DNA of 61,894 nucleotides from Caldilineaceae bacterium (lineage in GTDB: Bacteria > Chloroflexota > Anaerolineae > Caldilineales > Caldilineaceae). The notes under the pieces were generated by a model. It was not told the DNA's origin. It saw only the letters and a list, made by a program, of their open reading frames with translations, and searched no databases. A program made the position numbers and the translations under genes. The DNA is taken from NCBI GenBank assembly GCA_022824025.1, contig JAJEBF010000053.1, forward strand, positions 1-61,894, in the 5' to 3' direction. Shown piece after piece: positions 39,948-52,897 of this stretch (within the stretch, counting starts at the first letter, position 1; each line of letters opens with the position of its first letter).

Positions 39948-40949
39948 TCAACCGTTCCACAGCGCCAGGGCCACGCCCAACATTCCACTCAACACACCGA
40001 CGATCCAGAATCTTTCCTTGACCTGTGTTTCGCTCCAGCCCATCAATTCAAAGTGATGGTGGATTGGCGTCATTTTGAACATGCGGATATCACGACCCAG
40101 GTAGCGGCGGCTGAATTTGGCCGAGGCTACCTGCAACAGGACGGAAACCGTTTCGGCGACAAACACGAACCCTACGACCGGAAGCAGCAGCCATTGCCCG
40201 GTCATCAGGGCAACCAACGCAAGGGTTGCGCCCAAGGCCAGACTTCCGGTGTCGCCCATAAAGATCTCCGCCGGATGGGCATTGAACCAGAGGAAGGCAA
40301 ACAGAGCGCCGACCACTGTGAAACAGAAGGCGGCCAGGTAGGTTTGCCCCTGCCTGTAGGCAATCAGCCCGTAGCTGGCAAAGGAGATGCTGCTGATGCT
40401 CCCGGCGAGGCTGTCGAGCCCGTCCGTCAGATTTACTGCGTTGCTGAATCCGATGATGATAAGAATTCCCACTGGGATGAACAGCCAGCCGATCGAGACG
40501 TACTCCGGAATACCAGGCACGCCTACGTAGTACAGATCGGGCGGCCCGAAATAGAGGATGCCGACGATAATTGCGGCAAACACAAGCTGGAATCCGCTCT
40601 TCATCCGGGCCGACATACCCTTGCCCCTGCCGCGGAGCCCGAGCCAGTCGTCGACGGCTCCCAGTGTTGCGTGCGCGGCCAGGCAGAAGAAGAGCAACAG
40701 GGTGCTTTTGCCAATCAGGGTGAAGCCAAGCAGATTGGCCAGGTTAAGCGCCCCTGTGATGAGAAGGACCGGCACGACAAAGAGCAGGCCTCCCATTGTT
40801 GGCGTTCCCGTCTTCTCCTGATGCGAGTCCGGTCCTTCCATGCGCACCTGTTTGCCGATTCGATAGTGCTTCAGCAGAGTGATCAGTGGCTGGCCCCAGA
40901 TCACAGCGATAAAGAAGCTCAGAGTCCCCAGCACCAAGGGAGATTCCAT
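39948..40949 (-). CDS. mraY: Phospho-N-acetylmuramoyl-pentapeptide-transferase
   Basis: MraY makes lipid I from UDP-MurNAc-pentapeptide and undecaprenyl phosphate. The 333-residue integral membrane enzyme has TPTMGGLLFVVPVLL (motif near helix 1 loop), AVDDWLGLRGRGKGM (the DD/catalytic region), NAVNLTDGLDSLAG and the C-terminal HHHFELMGWSETQV loop. Length and about ten helices fit the family. It follows murF by 11 bp. Confidence 0.97.
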   Translation of the reverse strand: MESPLVLGTLSFFIAVIWGQPLITLLKHYRIGKQVRMEGPDSHQEKTGTPTMGGLLFVVPVLLITGALNLANLLGFTLIGKSTLLLFFCLAAHATLGAVDDWLGLRGRGKGMSARMKSGFQLVFAAIIVGILYFGPPDLYYVGVPGIPEYVSIGWLFIPVGILIIIGFSNAVNLTDGLDSLAGSISSISFASYGLIAYRQGQTYLAAFCFTVVGALFAFLWFNAHPAEIFMGDTGSLALGATLALVALMTGQWLLLPVVGFVFVAETVSVLLQVASAKFSRRYLGRDIRMFKMTPIHHHFELMGWSETQVKERFWIVGVLSGMLGVALALWNG

Positions 40950-40960
40950 CGATGAACCTT

Positions 40961-42685
40961 TCAGCCTTCCCGGAGGCCGCCGTGGGCCCCTTGTTCGGGC
41001 ATATTGCGGCGGGCGAACTCTGGCGCTGCGTCTTTTGCCAGATCTCGTGAAATCTCGGTGACAAGACGATCCATGCCCACTGCGCGGCTGCCTTTGACGA
41101 GCAGCAGGTCTTGCGGTTGCGCCAGCTTTTTCAGGACCGCCAGCGCTGTTTCGAAATCGTCGGTTGCGTACACGGTTTGGGAAGGCAGGCCTGCGCTTTG
41201 GGCTTCATCGGCGATGAGGCGGCCGAGCGCGCCGACAGTAATGAGCAGATCGGCCACGCCGGCGGCGTGGGCGCCGACCTGCTTATGACCTTCTGCCGTG
41301 AAGGCGCCCAGCTCCCTCATATCGCCCAGAATCGCGATGCGGCGGCCGGCATTGTTTTGTTGCGGATGCTGGCCGTTGCGGTGTTGGGGCGCGCCTGTGG
41401 AAGCCGCGGGCGAACCGGCCCCGTCTGCCTGGCGGCAGGTGAACAGGTCGTCCAGCAGATTGAGGGCGGCCACGGTGCTGACGGGGCTGGCGTTATATGT
41501 ATCGTCAATGACGGTGCTGCCGTTGATGCCTGGCATTACAACAAGGCGCAACTGGCTCGGGGCCAGCCGGAGGCCGGCGCGGATCTCCTGCCAGGAGAGA
41601 TCGCAGACAATGCCGACTGCGGCTGCGGCCAAGGCGGTATAGACCGAATGTCTGCCCAGGACGGGCACAGTGAGACGCTGGCTGTGGATGTTTTCGTCAA
41701 TCTGACGGTGATGAATGCGGAAGCGGATGCCCTCCATGCCGAGGCTTTCGATTTCGTCGGCCCACAGGTCGGCGTCATCCGAGAGGCCAAAGAAGAAAGG
41801 GCGGGCATCGGTGGCTGCGGTCATCGCGCGAACCCGCGGGTCGTCCTGGTTCAGAATGGCTATGCCCCCGTTTTGCGCGCTGGGCAGGGCCTCCACGAGC
41901 TCGGCTTTGGCGCGGGCGATGCGTTCCATCGTGCCGAGCCGTTCGAGGTGGGTTGGGCCGACATTGGTGACAACGCCGATGCGGGGCCTGGCCAGTCGGC
42001 AGAGCAGGCGAATCTCTCCCAGGTCGTACATCCCCATTTCCAGCACTGTTCGTTCGTGGCCCGTACGCAGCCCGAGGAGGGCCATGGGCAGGCCCTGTTC
42101 GCTGTTGAGGTTGCCTGTGCTGCGATGGGTGTTGTAGCGCTGGGCGAGGACGGATGCCGCCAGCTCTTTGGTGCTTGTTTTGCCTACGCTGCCGGTCACG
42201 CCGATCACTTGCAGGTCCGGGTGTGCGCGATGCAGCCGTTGAAAGGCGCCTACGGCCTGCAGAGCGGCGTTGGCGTCGGACACAATGTAGGCGATGGCGC
42301 GGCCGGGCTCGAACTGGGCAGTCTGAAGCATGTGGGGCGGGCGGGCGCGGCGCAGATGCACTTCTTTTGTCCGCTGCTGGCCTTCGTCATGTTTGCGGCG
42401 GCAGTCGACCAGCACTGCACTGGTTTCGCGCAGCTGTTCGAGGCCCCGCTCTTCGCAGATGATCGCGGCGGCGCCGCCGGTTAAAGCCTGGCGGATAAAT
42501 CTGTGGCCGTCTGTGCGGGCGCCGCTGAAGGCGATGAAGAGAGAGCCCGCAACGGCATCGCGGCTATCCAGCACCGCGGGGCTGACGGGACGGGGCGCCA
42601 ACGTCTGGGGCGGGAGGGAGCCCGTCAGCGCGTGCCACAATGTATGATGGGTGATGAAGGTTTCAACGTTTGGTCGGTCTGCCAC
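40961..42685 (-). CDS. murF: UDP-N-acetylmuramoyl-tripeptide--D-alanyl-D-alanine ligase
   Basis: MurF joins D-Ala-D-Ala to the UDP-MurNAc-tripeptide. The 574-residue protein has VSPAVLDSRDAVAGSLFIAF (N-domain), VIGVTGSVGKTSTKELAAS (ATP site), NVGPTHLERLGTMERIARAK and the C-domain STVIDDTYNASPVSTVAAL with ILGDMRELGAF. It is longer than usual (about 450-480), with an insert around residues 90-130 and a Gln/Asn-rich insert after residue 430. The frame starts with GTG at 42685. Confidence 0.95.
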   Translation of the reverse strand: MADRPNVETFITHHTLWHALTGSLPPQTLAPRPVSPAVLDSRDAVAGSLFIAFSGARTDGHRFIRQALTGGAAAIICEERGLEQLRETSAVLVDCRRKHDEGQQRTKEVHLRRARPPHMLQTAQFEPGRAIAYIVSDANAALQAVGAFQRLHRAHPDLQVIGVTGSVGKTSTKELAASVLAQRYNTHRSTGNLNSEQGLPMALLGLRTGHERTVLEMGMYDLGEIRLLCRLARPRIGVVTNVGPTHLERLGTMERIARAKAELVEALPSAQNGGIAILNQDDPRVRAMTAATDARPFFFGLSDDADLWADEIESLGMEGIRFRIHHRQIDENIHSQRLTVPVLGRHSVYTALAAAAVGIVCDLSWQEIRAGLRLAPSQLRLVVMPGINGSTVIDDTYNASPVSTVAALNLLDDLFTCRQADGAGSPAASTGAPQHRNGQHPQQNNAGRRIAILGDMRELGAFTAEGHKQVGAHAAGVADLLITVGALGRLIADEAQSAGLPSQTVYATDDFETALAVLKKLAQPQDLLLVKGSRAVGMDRLVTEISRDLAKDAAPEFARRNMPEQGAHGGLREG

Positions 42686-42787
42686 CGAATCAAGTACCTT
42701 TGAACAGTTGTAAACGTCTTACACTTAACCGTCGTATGAGCGGATGCGGTTTCATATCTGCGGGGGCCTCAGGCGGCCCGCTGCGGG

Positions 42788-44815
42788 TCAGCGGCTGGAA
42801 AGCTCTGCAATCTCCTCTGATCCCGGCATAGAATGCGTCGCCGACCCGAGCGTCTGGCATTGAACGGCGGACAGACAGAAATAGCTCTGGCTATCATCTG
42901 AAAGGCGGACAGAGTCTGGCGGGATATTGAGGTGTTCGAAGAGGCGGTGGGCGATACGGCTGAAGATGGGTGTCGCGGTATAGGCTGCCCAGCGGCTGAT
43001 GGCGGGGTCGGGCCGGTCCAGCTTCACCATCATGATAAATTGCGGGTCGTCGGCGGGCGCGAAGCCGATAAAACTGGCGATCGTTTCGTCTTGAATATAG
43101 CCTTCTTCGGTGGCGATTTCGGCGGTGCCGCTCTTGCCGGCGACGCTATAGCCGGACACCTGCGCCATCTGATTCCCAGTGTTGACGACATGCCTCATCA
43201 TCTCACTCATGCGGGTTGCCGTTTCCGGTTGGATTACCTGGTAGATCATGGTTGGCTGGGTGACCATTGCGTAGTTGCCGGCGATGCGGCTGTGCACGAT
43301 ATACGGGCGCATAAGCTTGCCGCCGTTGGCGATGGCGGCCACGGCGCTGATCATCTGGATGGGAGTAACGGCGATGCCCTGGCCGAAGCTGTTTGTGGCG
43401 AGGTCGGAGACGCCCCAGTTCGGGGCATCAAGATTTCTGACCTGGCCGGAGACTTCGCCGCTGAGATCGATATTGGTGTCGGCGCCGAAGCCAAACTTGG
43501 AAACGTAGTCATAAAAGGTCTCGGCGCCGACCTCCTGCGCGATCTGGACGGTAATCACATTATTGGAGTGGGCCATGGCATCGGAGACGGTCAGCGCGCC
43601 AACAGCTTTCCGATCGCTGTTTTGGATTGTATGGCCTTCCACGGAGATGGCTCCGGTATCGACGAAAACGGATGATTCCTCGATTGCGTCAATGTCGATG
43701 GCTGTTGCGACGGTGATCAGTTTGAAGACCGATCCGGGTTCAAATTGGGAGCTGATGGCCACATTGGTGAAGGCGCCGGGGTCTTCGTCTTCGAAGCTGT
43801 TGCCATCAAAGGTAGGCCAGTTCGCCATCCCCAAGATTGCGCCTGTTTTTGGATTCATGACGATGACGGAGCCGCCCACGGCCCGGTAGATCTGTACGCC
43901 CAGGCGCAGCTCCTCTTCGATGATATGCTGGACGGTGCGGTCGATGGTCAGCACAAGGCCTTTGCCACTGCCGCTGGGCAGAAAACGCAGGATGTTGTCG
44001 TCCAGTTCCGTACGGGGCAGCTGGCGCCCGGGCGGGAGACCTACGCCATCGCTGGAGAGGAAGTTTCGGTAGTAACGTTCGATGCCCAAAACAGGCACGC
44101 GTTCGGCGTTGAGGAATCCCAGAAACTGGCTGCCGAGGGTGCCTTGCGGATAGAAGCGTCTGGGATGGGCCGCGATACGAATGTGCTCCAGGAGGAAATC
44201 TTTGTCAGCCAGTCGTTGCTGGCGTTCGGCGAGCAGTTGTTGGCCCTGTTCAAAGTCGAGGTGTGGGGCGATGATGAGATAGTCTCGGTCGCCATTCTCT
44301 TTCAACAGATTTTCGATCTCAAGGGGCGGGACACCGATGCTGTAAGCGAGTCGTTGGGCGATTTCGGCGTAATCTTCAGCCGGGATGAATTTTGGCGTTG
44401 CCGTGATCCGGTAGGTGAAGCGGTCTGCGGCGAGGAGATTGCCGTCGCGGTCGACGATGACGCCCCATGAGGTGGTGTCATCCACGGTATTGCGCGCGGA
44501 GGCCACGGCCTTGGGCGGTTCGTACTGCTGCCAGCCCATGACCTGCATATCGAGCAGCCGCAGGATCAACAGCAGCAGCGGGCCTGTGAGGACGACGCCG
44601 ATAAAGCCGATACGCCAGATTTTGGAGACATCGTCTGAAATGGTGGCTTTCTGGGCGCGTTCCTGCGCGTGCGGGGCGCGGTCTGACGCCTCCCGATTCA
44701 GGGCGTCATTTTCGAGCCCGCCGTCGACCCTGTCTTCGGGTCTCTGGCGGGGGGCGAATAGAGGGCCGAACCCGTGTCCTTGTGCGGGACGAACGGTTCG
44801 GTTCCGCGAACGCAT
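42788..44815 (-). CDS. ftsI: Penicillin-binding protein FtsI-type (class B transpeptidase)
   Basis: This class B PBP crosslinks septal peptidoglycan. The 675-residue product has one N-terminal membrane helix (GFIGVVLTGPLLLLILRLL, around residue 75), the dimerisation domain, and the transpeptidase motifs SQFEPGSVFKL (SxxK), SNN (around AMAHSNNVITV) and AGKSGTAE (KSG). The start at 44815 has GGAG nine bases upstream. A basic ~60-residue cytosolic segment before the helix is long for FtsI. It lies in the usual position after ftsL. Confidence 0.95.
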   Translation of the reverse strand: MRSRNRTVRPAQGHGFGPLFAPRQRPEDRVDGGLENDALNREASDRAPHAQERAQKATISDDVSKIWRIGFIGVVLTGPLLLLILRLLDMQVMGWQQYEPPKAVASARNTVDDTTSWGVIVDRDGNLLAADRFTYRITATPKFIPAEDYAEIAQRLAYSIGVPPLEIENLLKENGDRDYLIIAPHLDFEQGQQLLAERQQRLADKDFLLEHIRIAAHPRRFYPQGTLGSQFLGFLNAERVPVLGIERYYRNFLSSDGVGLPPGRQLPRTELDDNILRFLPSGSGKGLVLTIDRTVQHIIEEELRLGVQIYRAVGGSVIVMNPKTGAILGMANWPTFDGNSFEDEDPGAFTNVAISSQFEPGSVFKLITVATAIDIDAIEESSVFVDTGAISVEGHTIQNSDRKAVGALTVSDAMAHSNNVITVQIAQEVGAETFYDYVSKFGFGADTNIDLSGEVSGQVRNLDAPNWGVSDLATNSFGQGIAVTPIQMISAVAAIANGGKLMRPYIVHSRIAGNYAMVTQPTMIYQVIQPETATRMSEMMRHVVNTGNQMAQVSGYSVAGKSGTAEIATEEGYIQDETIASFIGFAPADDPQFIMMVKLDRPDPAISRWAAYTATPIFSRIAHRLFEHLNIPPDSVRLSDDSQSYFCLSAVQCQTLGSATHSMPGSEEIAELSSR

Positions 44816-44962
44816 GCGAGAAATCTCCAGTCCTACAGCAGCCACACTCTGTAGCCACACGAAGCGGCCACATGCCGGTGGCCACGAATCTTCAATTGCG
44901 AACGTTCGTCGCCGCGGTTTCCTCCTGTGGGCCGTTGGCGGCGGCGAGACGGGCGACGGGCG

Positions 44963-45709
44963 CTATCTGGGTTGTTTCAACTGGCCCAGAAAGAAATCAC
45001 CGGCCCGTTCAAGCAGCGGTTCGCTCCATTGCCGGACAGCCCGCCAGCGTTCGTTGACCTGTTGCTGCCACCCAGAGACGGCCTGCTCGACCCCGGCGAT
45101 GGGGAGTCGTTCGGTCACAGACCAGAAGGACGGTTCGGCCGGAGCAGGCCCACTGTTTTGCGCGCGAGCGGGGCCCGTCCGCAAAGTCGTGTTGGGTGGT
45201 TGCGCTGGTCCCTGATTCCCTGTTGCGCCGGCAGACAGCGCTGATTGTTCGCTTGCCTCTGCGGGCGGTTGATCCAGGGTAAGGGGATTCACCGCTTGTT
45301 GATCCGGCTGCTGGTTCCCGCCTGATGCGGTGGATCCTGCAGCAACTGCGGAGCGGGTTTTCACTCTGTTCGGGTCCGGGATGTAATTGCGTTCCAGAGC
45401 CGGGCGGAAGTCGAGTTGCACTGCCCGCGTCTGCACCTCTTCCAGGGTCGTGAGCTGGCCGATCCGCCAAAGCAGCTCAGCGTTTTTTTGCTCGATCAGG
45501 TTGTACTGCACGCTGAGCGCGTCCAATTCAGCGCGGGCCTGCGTAATCCGCAGCGATGTCCAGACCTGAAAGACGGCCAGGCTGCAGACGACGGTCAGAG
45601 CCAGGACAAAGAGGAGATAGCCCCTCAATGTTTGCGGCAAGGGAACGATATCATCAAGCCAGATCAGGCCGCGCAGGATGCGAAAGCGGGCCAGATTGGA
45701 TGATTGCAT
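44963..45709 (-). CDS. ftsL: FtsL/FtsB-like septum formation protein with long C-terminal tail
   Basis: The 248-residue product has one membrane helix (GYLLFVLALTVVCSLAVFQV) followed by a coiled coil (LRITQARAELDALSVQYNLI and LLWRIGQLTTLEEVQTRAV), the DivIC/FtsL pattern. It sits in the ftsL position between rsmH and ftsI. A Pro/Gln/Ala-rich tail of about 120 residues follows, much longer than usual FtsL. The ATG at 45709 was chosen; a TTG-initiated frame from 45847 would add 46 residues. Sequence similarity is weak, so the name rests on position and topology. Confidence 0.75.
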   Translation of the reverse strand: MQSSNLARFRILRGLIWLDDIVPLPQTLRGYLLFVLALTVVCSLAVFQVWTSLRITQARAELDALSVQYNLIEQKNAELLWRIGQLTTLEEVQTRAVQLDFRPALERNYIPDPNRVKTRSAVAAGSTASGGNQQPDQQAVNPLTLDQPPAEASEQSALSAGATGNQGPAQPPNTTLRTGPARAQNSGPAPAEPSFWSVTERLPIAGVEQAVSGWQQQVNERWRAVRQWSEPLLERAGDFFLGQLKQPR

Positions 45710-45895
45710 ATTGTTTTGCCCCCAGCTTCCTTCTTCCCTCGATCCTCCGTGTTCGGCTGGGCGCAAAACCTGCTCGTCATTGCTGCGCTGGGGCCCCGCT
45801 TGCGACGGGCGCGCGGCGCGGCGCAAATTTACGGTTGGTGTTGACAATAGCCTTGTCCTGCTGAAACACTCACAACAGATCCACGGGCATCCGGT

Positions 45896-46951
45896 TCAAT
45901 CACGGTCCAGTAATTTTTCGGCGATCCGCAGCTTTGCCGAACGGCTGCGGGGGTTTCTTTCGATTTCAGCGGCTGCCGGCACGATTGGTTTCTTGTTGTA
46001 GATGGCCAGAACGGGAACCTGTTCCTGTCCGCCGGCCGGCAGGGTCGGGTCGGGCCGGAACTTTCGGGCGTTGTTACGAATCCATTCTTTGACCAGACGG
46101 TCCTCCAAGCTGTGAAAGGAGATGATGGCAACCCGTCCGCCGGCCCGCAGAAGGTCTGGAATCTGCTGTAAGGCTCGCGCCAGCTGGCCCAGTTCGTCAT
46201 TGACTGCGATGCGCAGCGCCTGAAATGTGCGGGTGGCGGGATGGATCTTCTGTTTGCCGCGGCGGCGCGCCGCTCTGCTGACGATGGCAGCCAGTTCGGC
46301 GGTTGTCAAAACGGGCCGGTTGGCCGCGATGGCGCGTGCGATCGGGCGGCTCTGTCGTTCTTCGCCATATTGGTAAAGGATATCGGCGATCTCCTCCCAG
46401 GAGCTGTTGTTTATCAGGTCGGCGGCACTGTAGCCGGAAGACGGGTCGAAGCGCATGTCCAGAGGGCCGTCGAACCGAAAGGCAAAGCCGCGCGCCGGCG
46501 AATCCAGTTGAAAACTGCTGAGGCCCAGGTCGAGCAGAATGCCATCCACGCCGGTGAAGTTCTGTTGCCGGGCGATGCGCCCGATTTGATCGAAGGGCGA
46601 CTGGATCAAGCTCAGTCTGCCTGCGCGGACTTCGCTGGGAAAGCGTTTCCGGACACGTTGGATGGCCGCGGGGTCGGCGTCCAACCCCAGGATTCGCCCG
46701 TTCCGGCCTTCATTTCCGGGCACCCGGCGGCGGGGCGATTGCGCGCCGCCGATACTGTCTGCAAGAGTATTACGCTGCGCCTCGGCCCGATGGAGGCGCG
46801 TGTGATGCAGAAGAAGCTGGGTATGGCCGCCGCCGCCCACCGTCCCGTCAATGAAGCGGCCGCCTGGTTGGGCGTTCAGGCCGGTCAGCGCTTCGTCCGC
46901 CAGAACGGGTTGGTGCTTCAGGCCATCCGGCTCATACGGGGCGCCTTGCAT
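45896..46951 (-). CDS. rsmH: 16S rRNA (cytosine1402-N4)-methyltransferase
   Basis: RsmH (MraW) methylates C1402 in the decoding centre. The 351-residue product begins with HQPVLADEALTGL and FIDGTVGGGGHTQ (SAM motif I), with ILGLDADPAAIQRVRKRF, LLDLGLSSFQLDSPARGF and SFHSLEDRLVKEW. An insert after motif I (about residues 45-85) is longer than usual. It is the second dcw gene, as is normal after mraZ. Confidence 0.96.
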   Translation of the reverse strand: MQGAPYEPDGLKHQPVLADEALTGLNAQPGGRFIDGTVGGGGHTQLLLHHTRLHRAEAQRNTLADSIGGAQSPRRRVPGNEGRNGRILGLDADPAAIQRVRKRFPSEVRAGRLSLIQSPFDQIGRIARQQNFTGVDGILLDLGLSSFQLDSPARGFAFRFDGPLDMRFDPSSGYSAADLINNSSWEEIADILYQYGEERQSRPIARAIAANRPVLTTAELAAIVSRAARRRGKQKIHPATRTFQALRIAVNDELGQLARALQQIPDLLRAGGRVAIISFHSLEDRLVKEWIRNNARKFRPDPTLPAGGQEQVPVLAIYNKKPIVPAAAEIERNPRSRSAKLRIAEKLLDRD

Positions 46952-47030
46952 GTCCGTCGCGTGCTGGCACAGCGGTGTGAGGTCTTAGGCGACCTCTGCG
47001 GCCGTGCCTTGGCAGTAAGTTCAGGATGGC

Positions 47031-47456
47031 TCAGACTCCCAGGGCGGCAAAAAGGTCTTCGCCGAGCTGCATCGGTGTGAGCAACTGCTCCTCCCACTGG
47101 GTCGGGTCCCAGAGTTCGATATAGGTATTCATACCGGCGATGACCACTTCGTTTTCGATGTCTGCGAACTCCCGCAATCGCTGGCTGATGAGAATGCGTC
47201 CCTGCCGGTCTGGTTTCAGGTCTTCGGCGGCGCTGAACAGGGCCCGGCGCAGCTGCGCTGTCCGCTTATCTATCAGGGGCAGGGCGCTGACTCGGGCGGC
47301 CACATTCTGCCACTCTTCGAGCGGCATTGCCATGAGACAGCCGCCGGTGGGGTTGCGCGTCACCACCAGTCCGGGCATGAGCTGGTGCCGGAATTTGGCG
47401 GGGATTGTAACCCGCCCTTTGCTATCAAGGTTGTGGCTGAAGGCGCCGAGAAACAT
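47031..47456 (-). CDS. mraZ: Transcriptional regulator MraZ
   Basis: MraZ binds direct repeats upstream of its own gene and represses the dcw operon. The 141-residue product starts MFLGAFSHNLDSKGRVTIPA, with the double AbrB-like fold: VVTRNPTGGCLMAMPLEEW and LKPDRQGRILISQRLREFAD. The ATG at 47456 fits the family start; the frame upstream to 47582 covers the operator. It is the first dcw gene. Confidence 0.96.
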   Translation of the reverse strand: MFLGAFSHNLDSKGRVTIPAKFRHQLMPGLVVTRNPTGGCLMAMPLEEWQNVAARVSALPLIDKRTAQLRRALFSAAEDLKPDRQGRILISQRLREFADIENEVVIAGMNTYIELWDPTQWEEQLLTPMQLGEDLFAALGV

Positions 47457-47551
47457 GATTTTCGGAATAGTTGTCCACTGCGCATCTCCGGAGCGGAGGC
47501 GCACCCAACTTCTCAAGTCAAAAGGATGTATCGGGAAGATCAGGGCGAGTG

Positions 47552-47576
47552 TCCCACTTTCCCCCATATTGTCCCA
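47552..47576 (-). promoter_or_regulatory. MraZ operator (three TGGG-type direct repeats)
   Basis: Minus strand TGGGA, TGGGG and TGGGA at 47572-47576, 47562-47566 and 47552-47556, exactly 10 bp apart. This is the (TGGGN-N5)x3 layout reported for MraZ binding and lies 96 bp before mraZ. Confidence 0.8.
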
Positions 47577-47583
47577 TAGCAAA

Positions 47584-47610
47584 ACGATAGCACAAAACCA
47601 TTTCTGACAA
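47584..47610 (-). promoter_or_regulatory. Candidate promoter of the dcw cluster
   Basis: Minus strand TTGTCA (47605-47610), 15-bp spacer, TATCGT (47584-47589) with TGTGC before it. It would start transcription at the edge of the MraZ repeats. Spacer is short, so support is moderate. Confidence 0.4.
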
Positions 47611-47992
47611 AAACGGATGCGAATCCTTCGGAAGGGCGGCTCAGCAGTTCGTTTTGCGCCGGAGAACAGGGCGCTGCCGGGCGGGAAATCCGCATTCTCG
47701 ACACCCCTGGTTCTGCTGTCGAACGACGCGGCAAGGGTCGGTTTTCCGGCCCTCTTTTCGGCTGTCTGAACACTGGTACGGGGGTGGAATCCGCTGAGCT
47801 GCGGGCGCGTTGCCGGGGGTGCATATCGGGGGGGAGCCGGCAGTTCATCCGTCGGGCGCGGGGGGCGGTTTTCAGGGGGAATTTTCCAGGTATCATGTCA
47901 GTGAGGTGAAAGGGGCCGTTGCAATCGTAGGCATTTCGTATGTAAATTGCCCAGCGCTCATATCAAGGCAGTTTCAAGGGCGTTCAATGCGG

Positions 47993-48055
47993 GCGGGGGA
48001 AACTGCAGGGGTTAGGGGCCAGGGGTTAGGGCGGCGCCTTAGGCGCAGGAGGGGG
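47993..48055 (+). repeat. G-rich intergenic repeat, copy C
   Basis: Matches copy B (25647-25745) in order: AACTGCAG, GGGGCCAGGG, GGGCGGCGCCTTAGGCG, AGGAGGGG. Alignable with small gaps over about 60 bp. Confidence 0.6.
48008..48031 (+). other. Quadruplex-like G-tract array
   Basis: Four G-runs of 4, 4, 4 and 3 separated by TTA, CCA and TTA, meeting the usual G3+N1-7 pattern with very short loops. Confidence 0.7.
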
Positions 48056-48257
48056 GCAACGGCGAACGGCAACACCTTTTTGGTCTCCGAAGGGGCGGGG
48101 GGAGGCGGGGCGCGCAAATGTCGATGGGCAGCGATATGGGGAGCGGGGCAAAATCTGCGCGAGTTTTGGGGCAGCCTCTGGGAATTCACGATGAGGCCTG
48201 CACCCCGCTTCTCCGGCCTGCCCTAAAATTTGGACTGCACCCGGGAGTCAGGACTTT

Positions 48258-48286
48258 TTGACACAGGGTCGTGTATGCTTTATACT
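48258..48286 (+). promoter_or_regulatory. Strong promoter of rpoBC
   Basis: TTGACA (48258-48263), 17-bp spacer, TATACT (48281-48286): close to the sigma70 consensus in both boxes. Confidence 0.85.
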
Positions 48287-48292
48287 TTGAAG

Positions 48293-48797
48293 TTCAGGGC
48301 AAGATATTGACATGCTCGGTTCCGTTTGTTCCTTGCAGCCCCTCCGTTATGGGGGATGGGGCCAGGGCGCATAGATGTGGTATGAACTCCGCCGAGGCCG
48401 TCGGCGGGCGGGTAAATTTCTGCGCATTTGGCGGCAGGGCACAATCCGCGGCTCATTTTTTGCATTTTTCGGCAGATGGGAGAGAAGCGGAAGCGGCGAG
48501 ACTGGTTTTGATTGGGGCAGGCTGCGGAGCGGCTATTGATCATTGTAGGCCTTGATTCAGAGTGAACCTTATCCTGATTATGGATTCTGTCTGGGGTCGT
48601 GTGCGTGAAGAGGCATGTGGCCGCCGTCCGTATTTGCGCGCCGTGCGCAGACGGCGGTCAACGAACGGCTGGGACGCGGAGCAGAGTCAGCCGTAAGAGG
48701 AGCCTCCATCCCCATGTTAGCGATTTGAATGCCTGTCTGGTTTGGCGGGAACAGAAGGTAGTGTAGAGAGAGCGGCGACAGTGTACAGCAAAGGAGC
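48293..48797 (+). other. Long 5' leader of rpoB
   Basis: About 505 nt separate the promoter from rpoB. No ribosomal protein gene (rplJ, rplL) precedes rpoB, unlike the usual order. No ORF here is supported; an L10/L12-independent control of rpoB through this leader is possible. I see no obvious known riboswitch. Confidence 0.5.
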
Positions 48798-48806
48798 ATG
48801 CGCTAT

Positions 48807-52733
<3,927 letters not shown>

Positions 52734-52838
52734 GGCGACGCCAGCCGAGGCCGCCGCCGACCGCACTGCCTGCGAACCTGGCAACGGGCGAGTCGTGTAC
52801 AGCGCCCGGTGGCCTGTGAAGTCACCGACCAAAGCGAT

Positions 52839-52874
52839 GCCGCCGCTGAATGCATTTTGTGTGCATGAGGCGGC
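52839..52874 (+). promoter_or_regulatory. Hairpin in the rpoB-rpoC spacer
   Basis: GCCGCC (52839-52844) pairs with GGCGGC (52869-52874), with an inner ATGCA/TGCAT helix and a 7-nt loop. It ends 14 bp before the rpoC SD, so it could modulate translation of rpoC. Confidence 0.4.
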
Positions 52875-52897
52875 GGGCGAACCGCAAAGGAGCCAAA

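Larger units (their letters stand above)
47611..48257. other. Central part of the mraZ-rpoB divergent spacer
   Basis: No supported gene in this 647 bp. It contains the G-rich repeat copy C and the quadruplex-like motif. Short frames on both strands lack starts with SD sequences and known motifs. Confidence 0.55.

Noticed and set aside
48271..48555. 94-codon frame in the rpoB leader
   Set aside because: Starts within the promoter (over the -10 box) and has no homology-like pattern, so it is unlikely to be a leader peptide.
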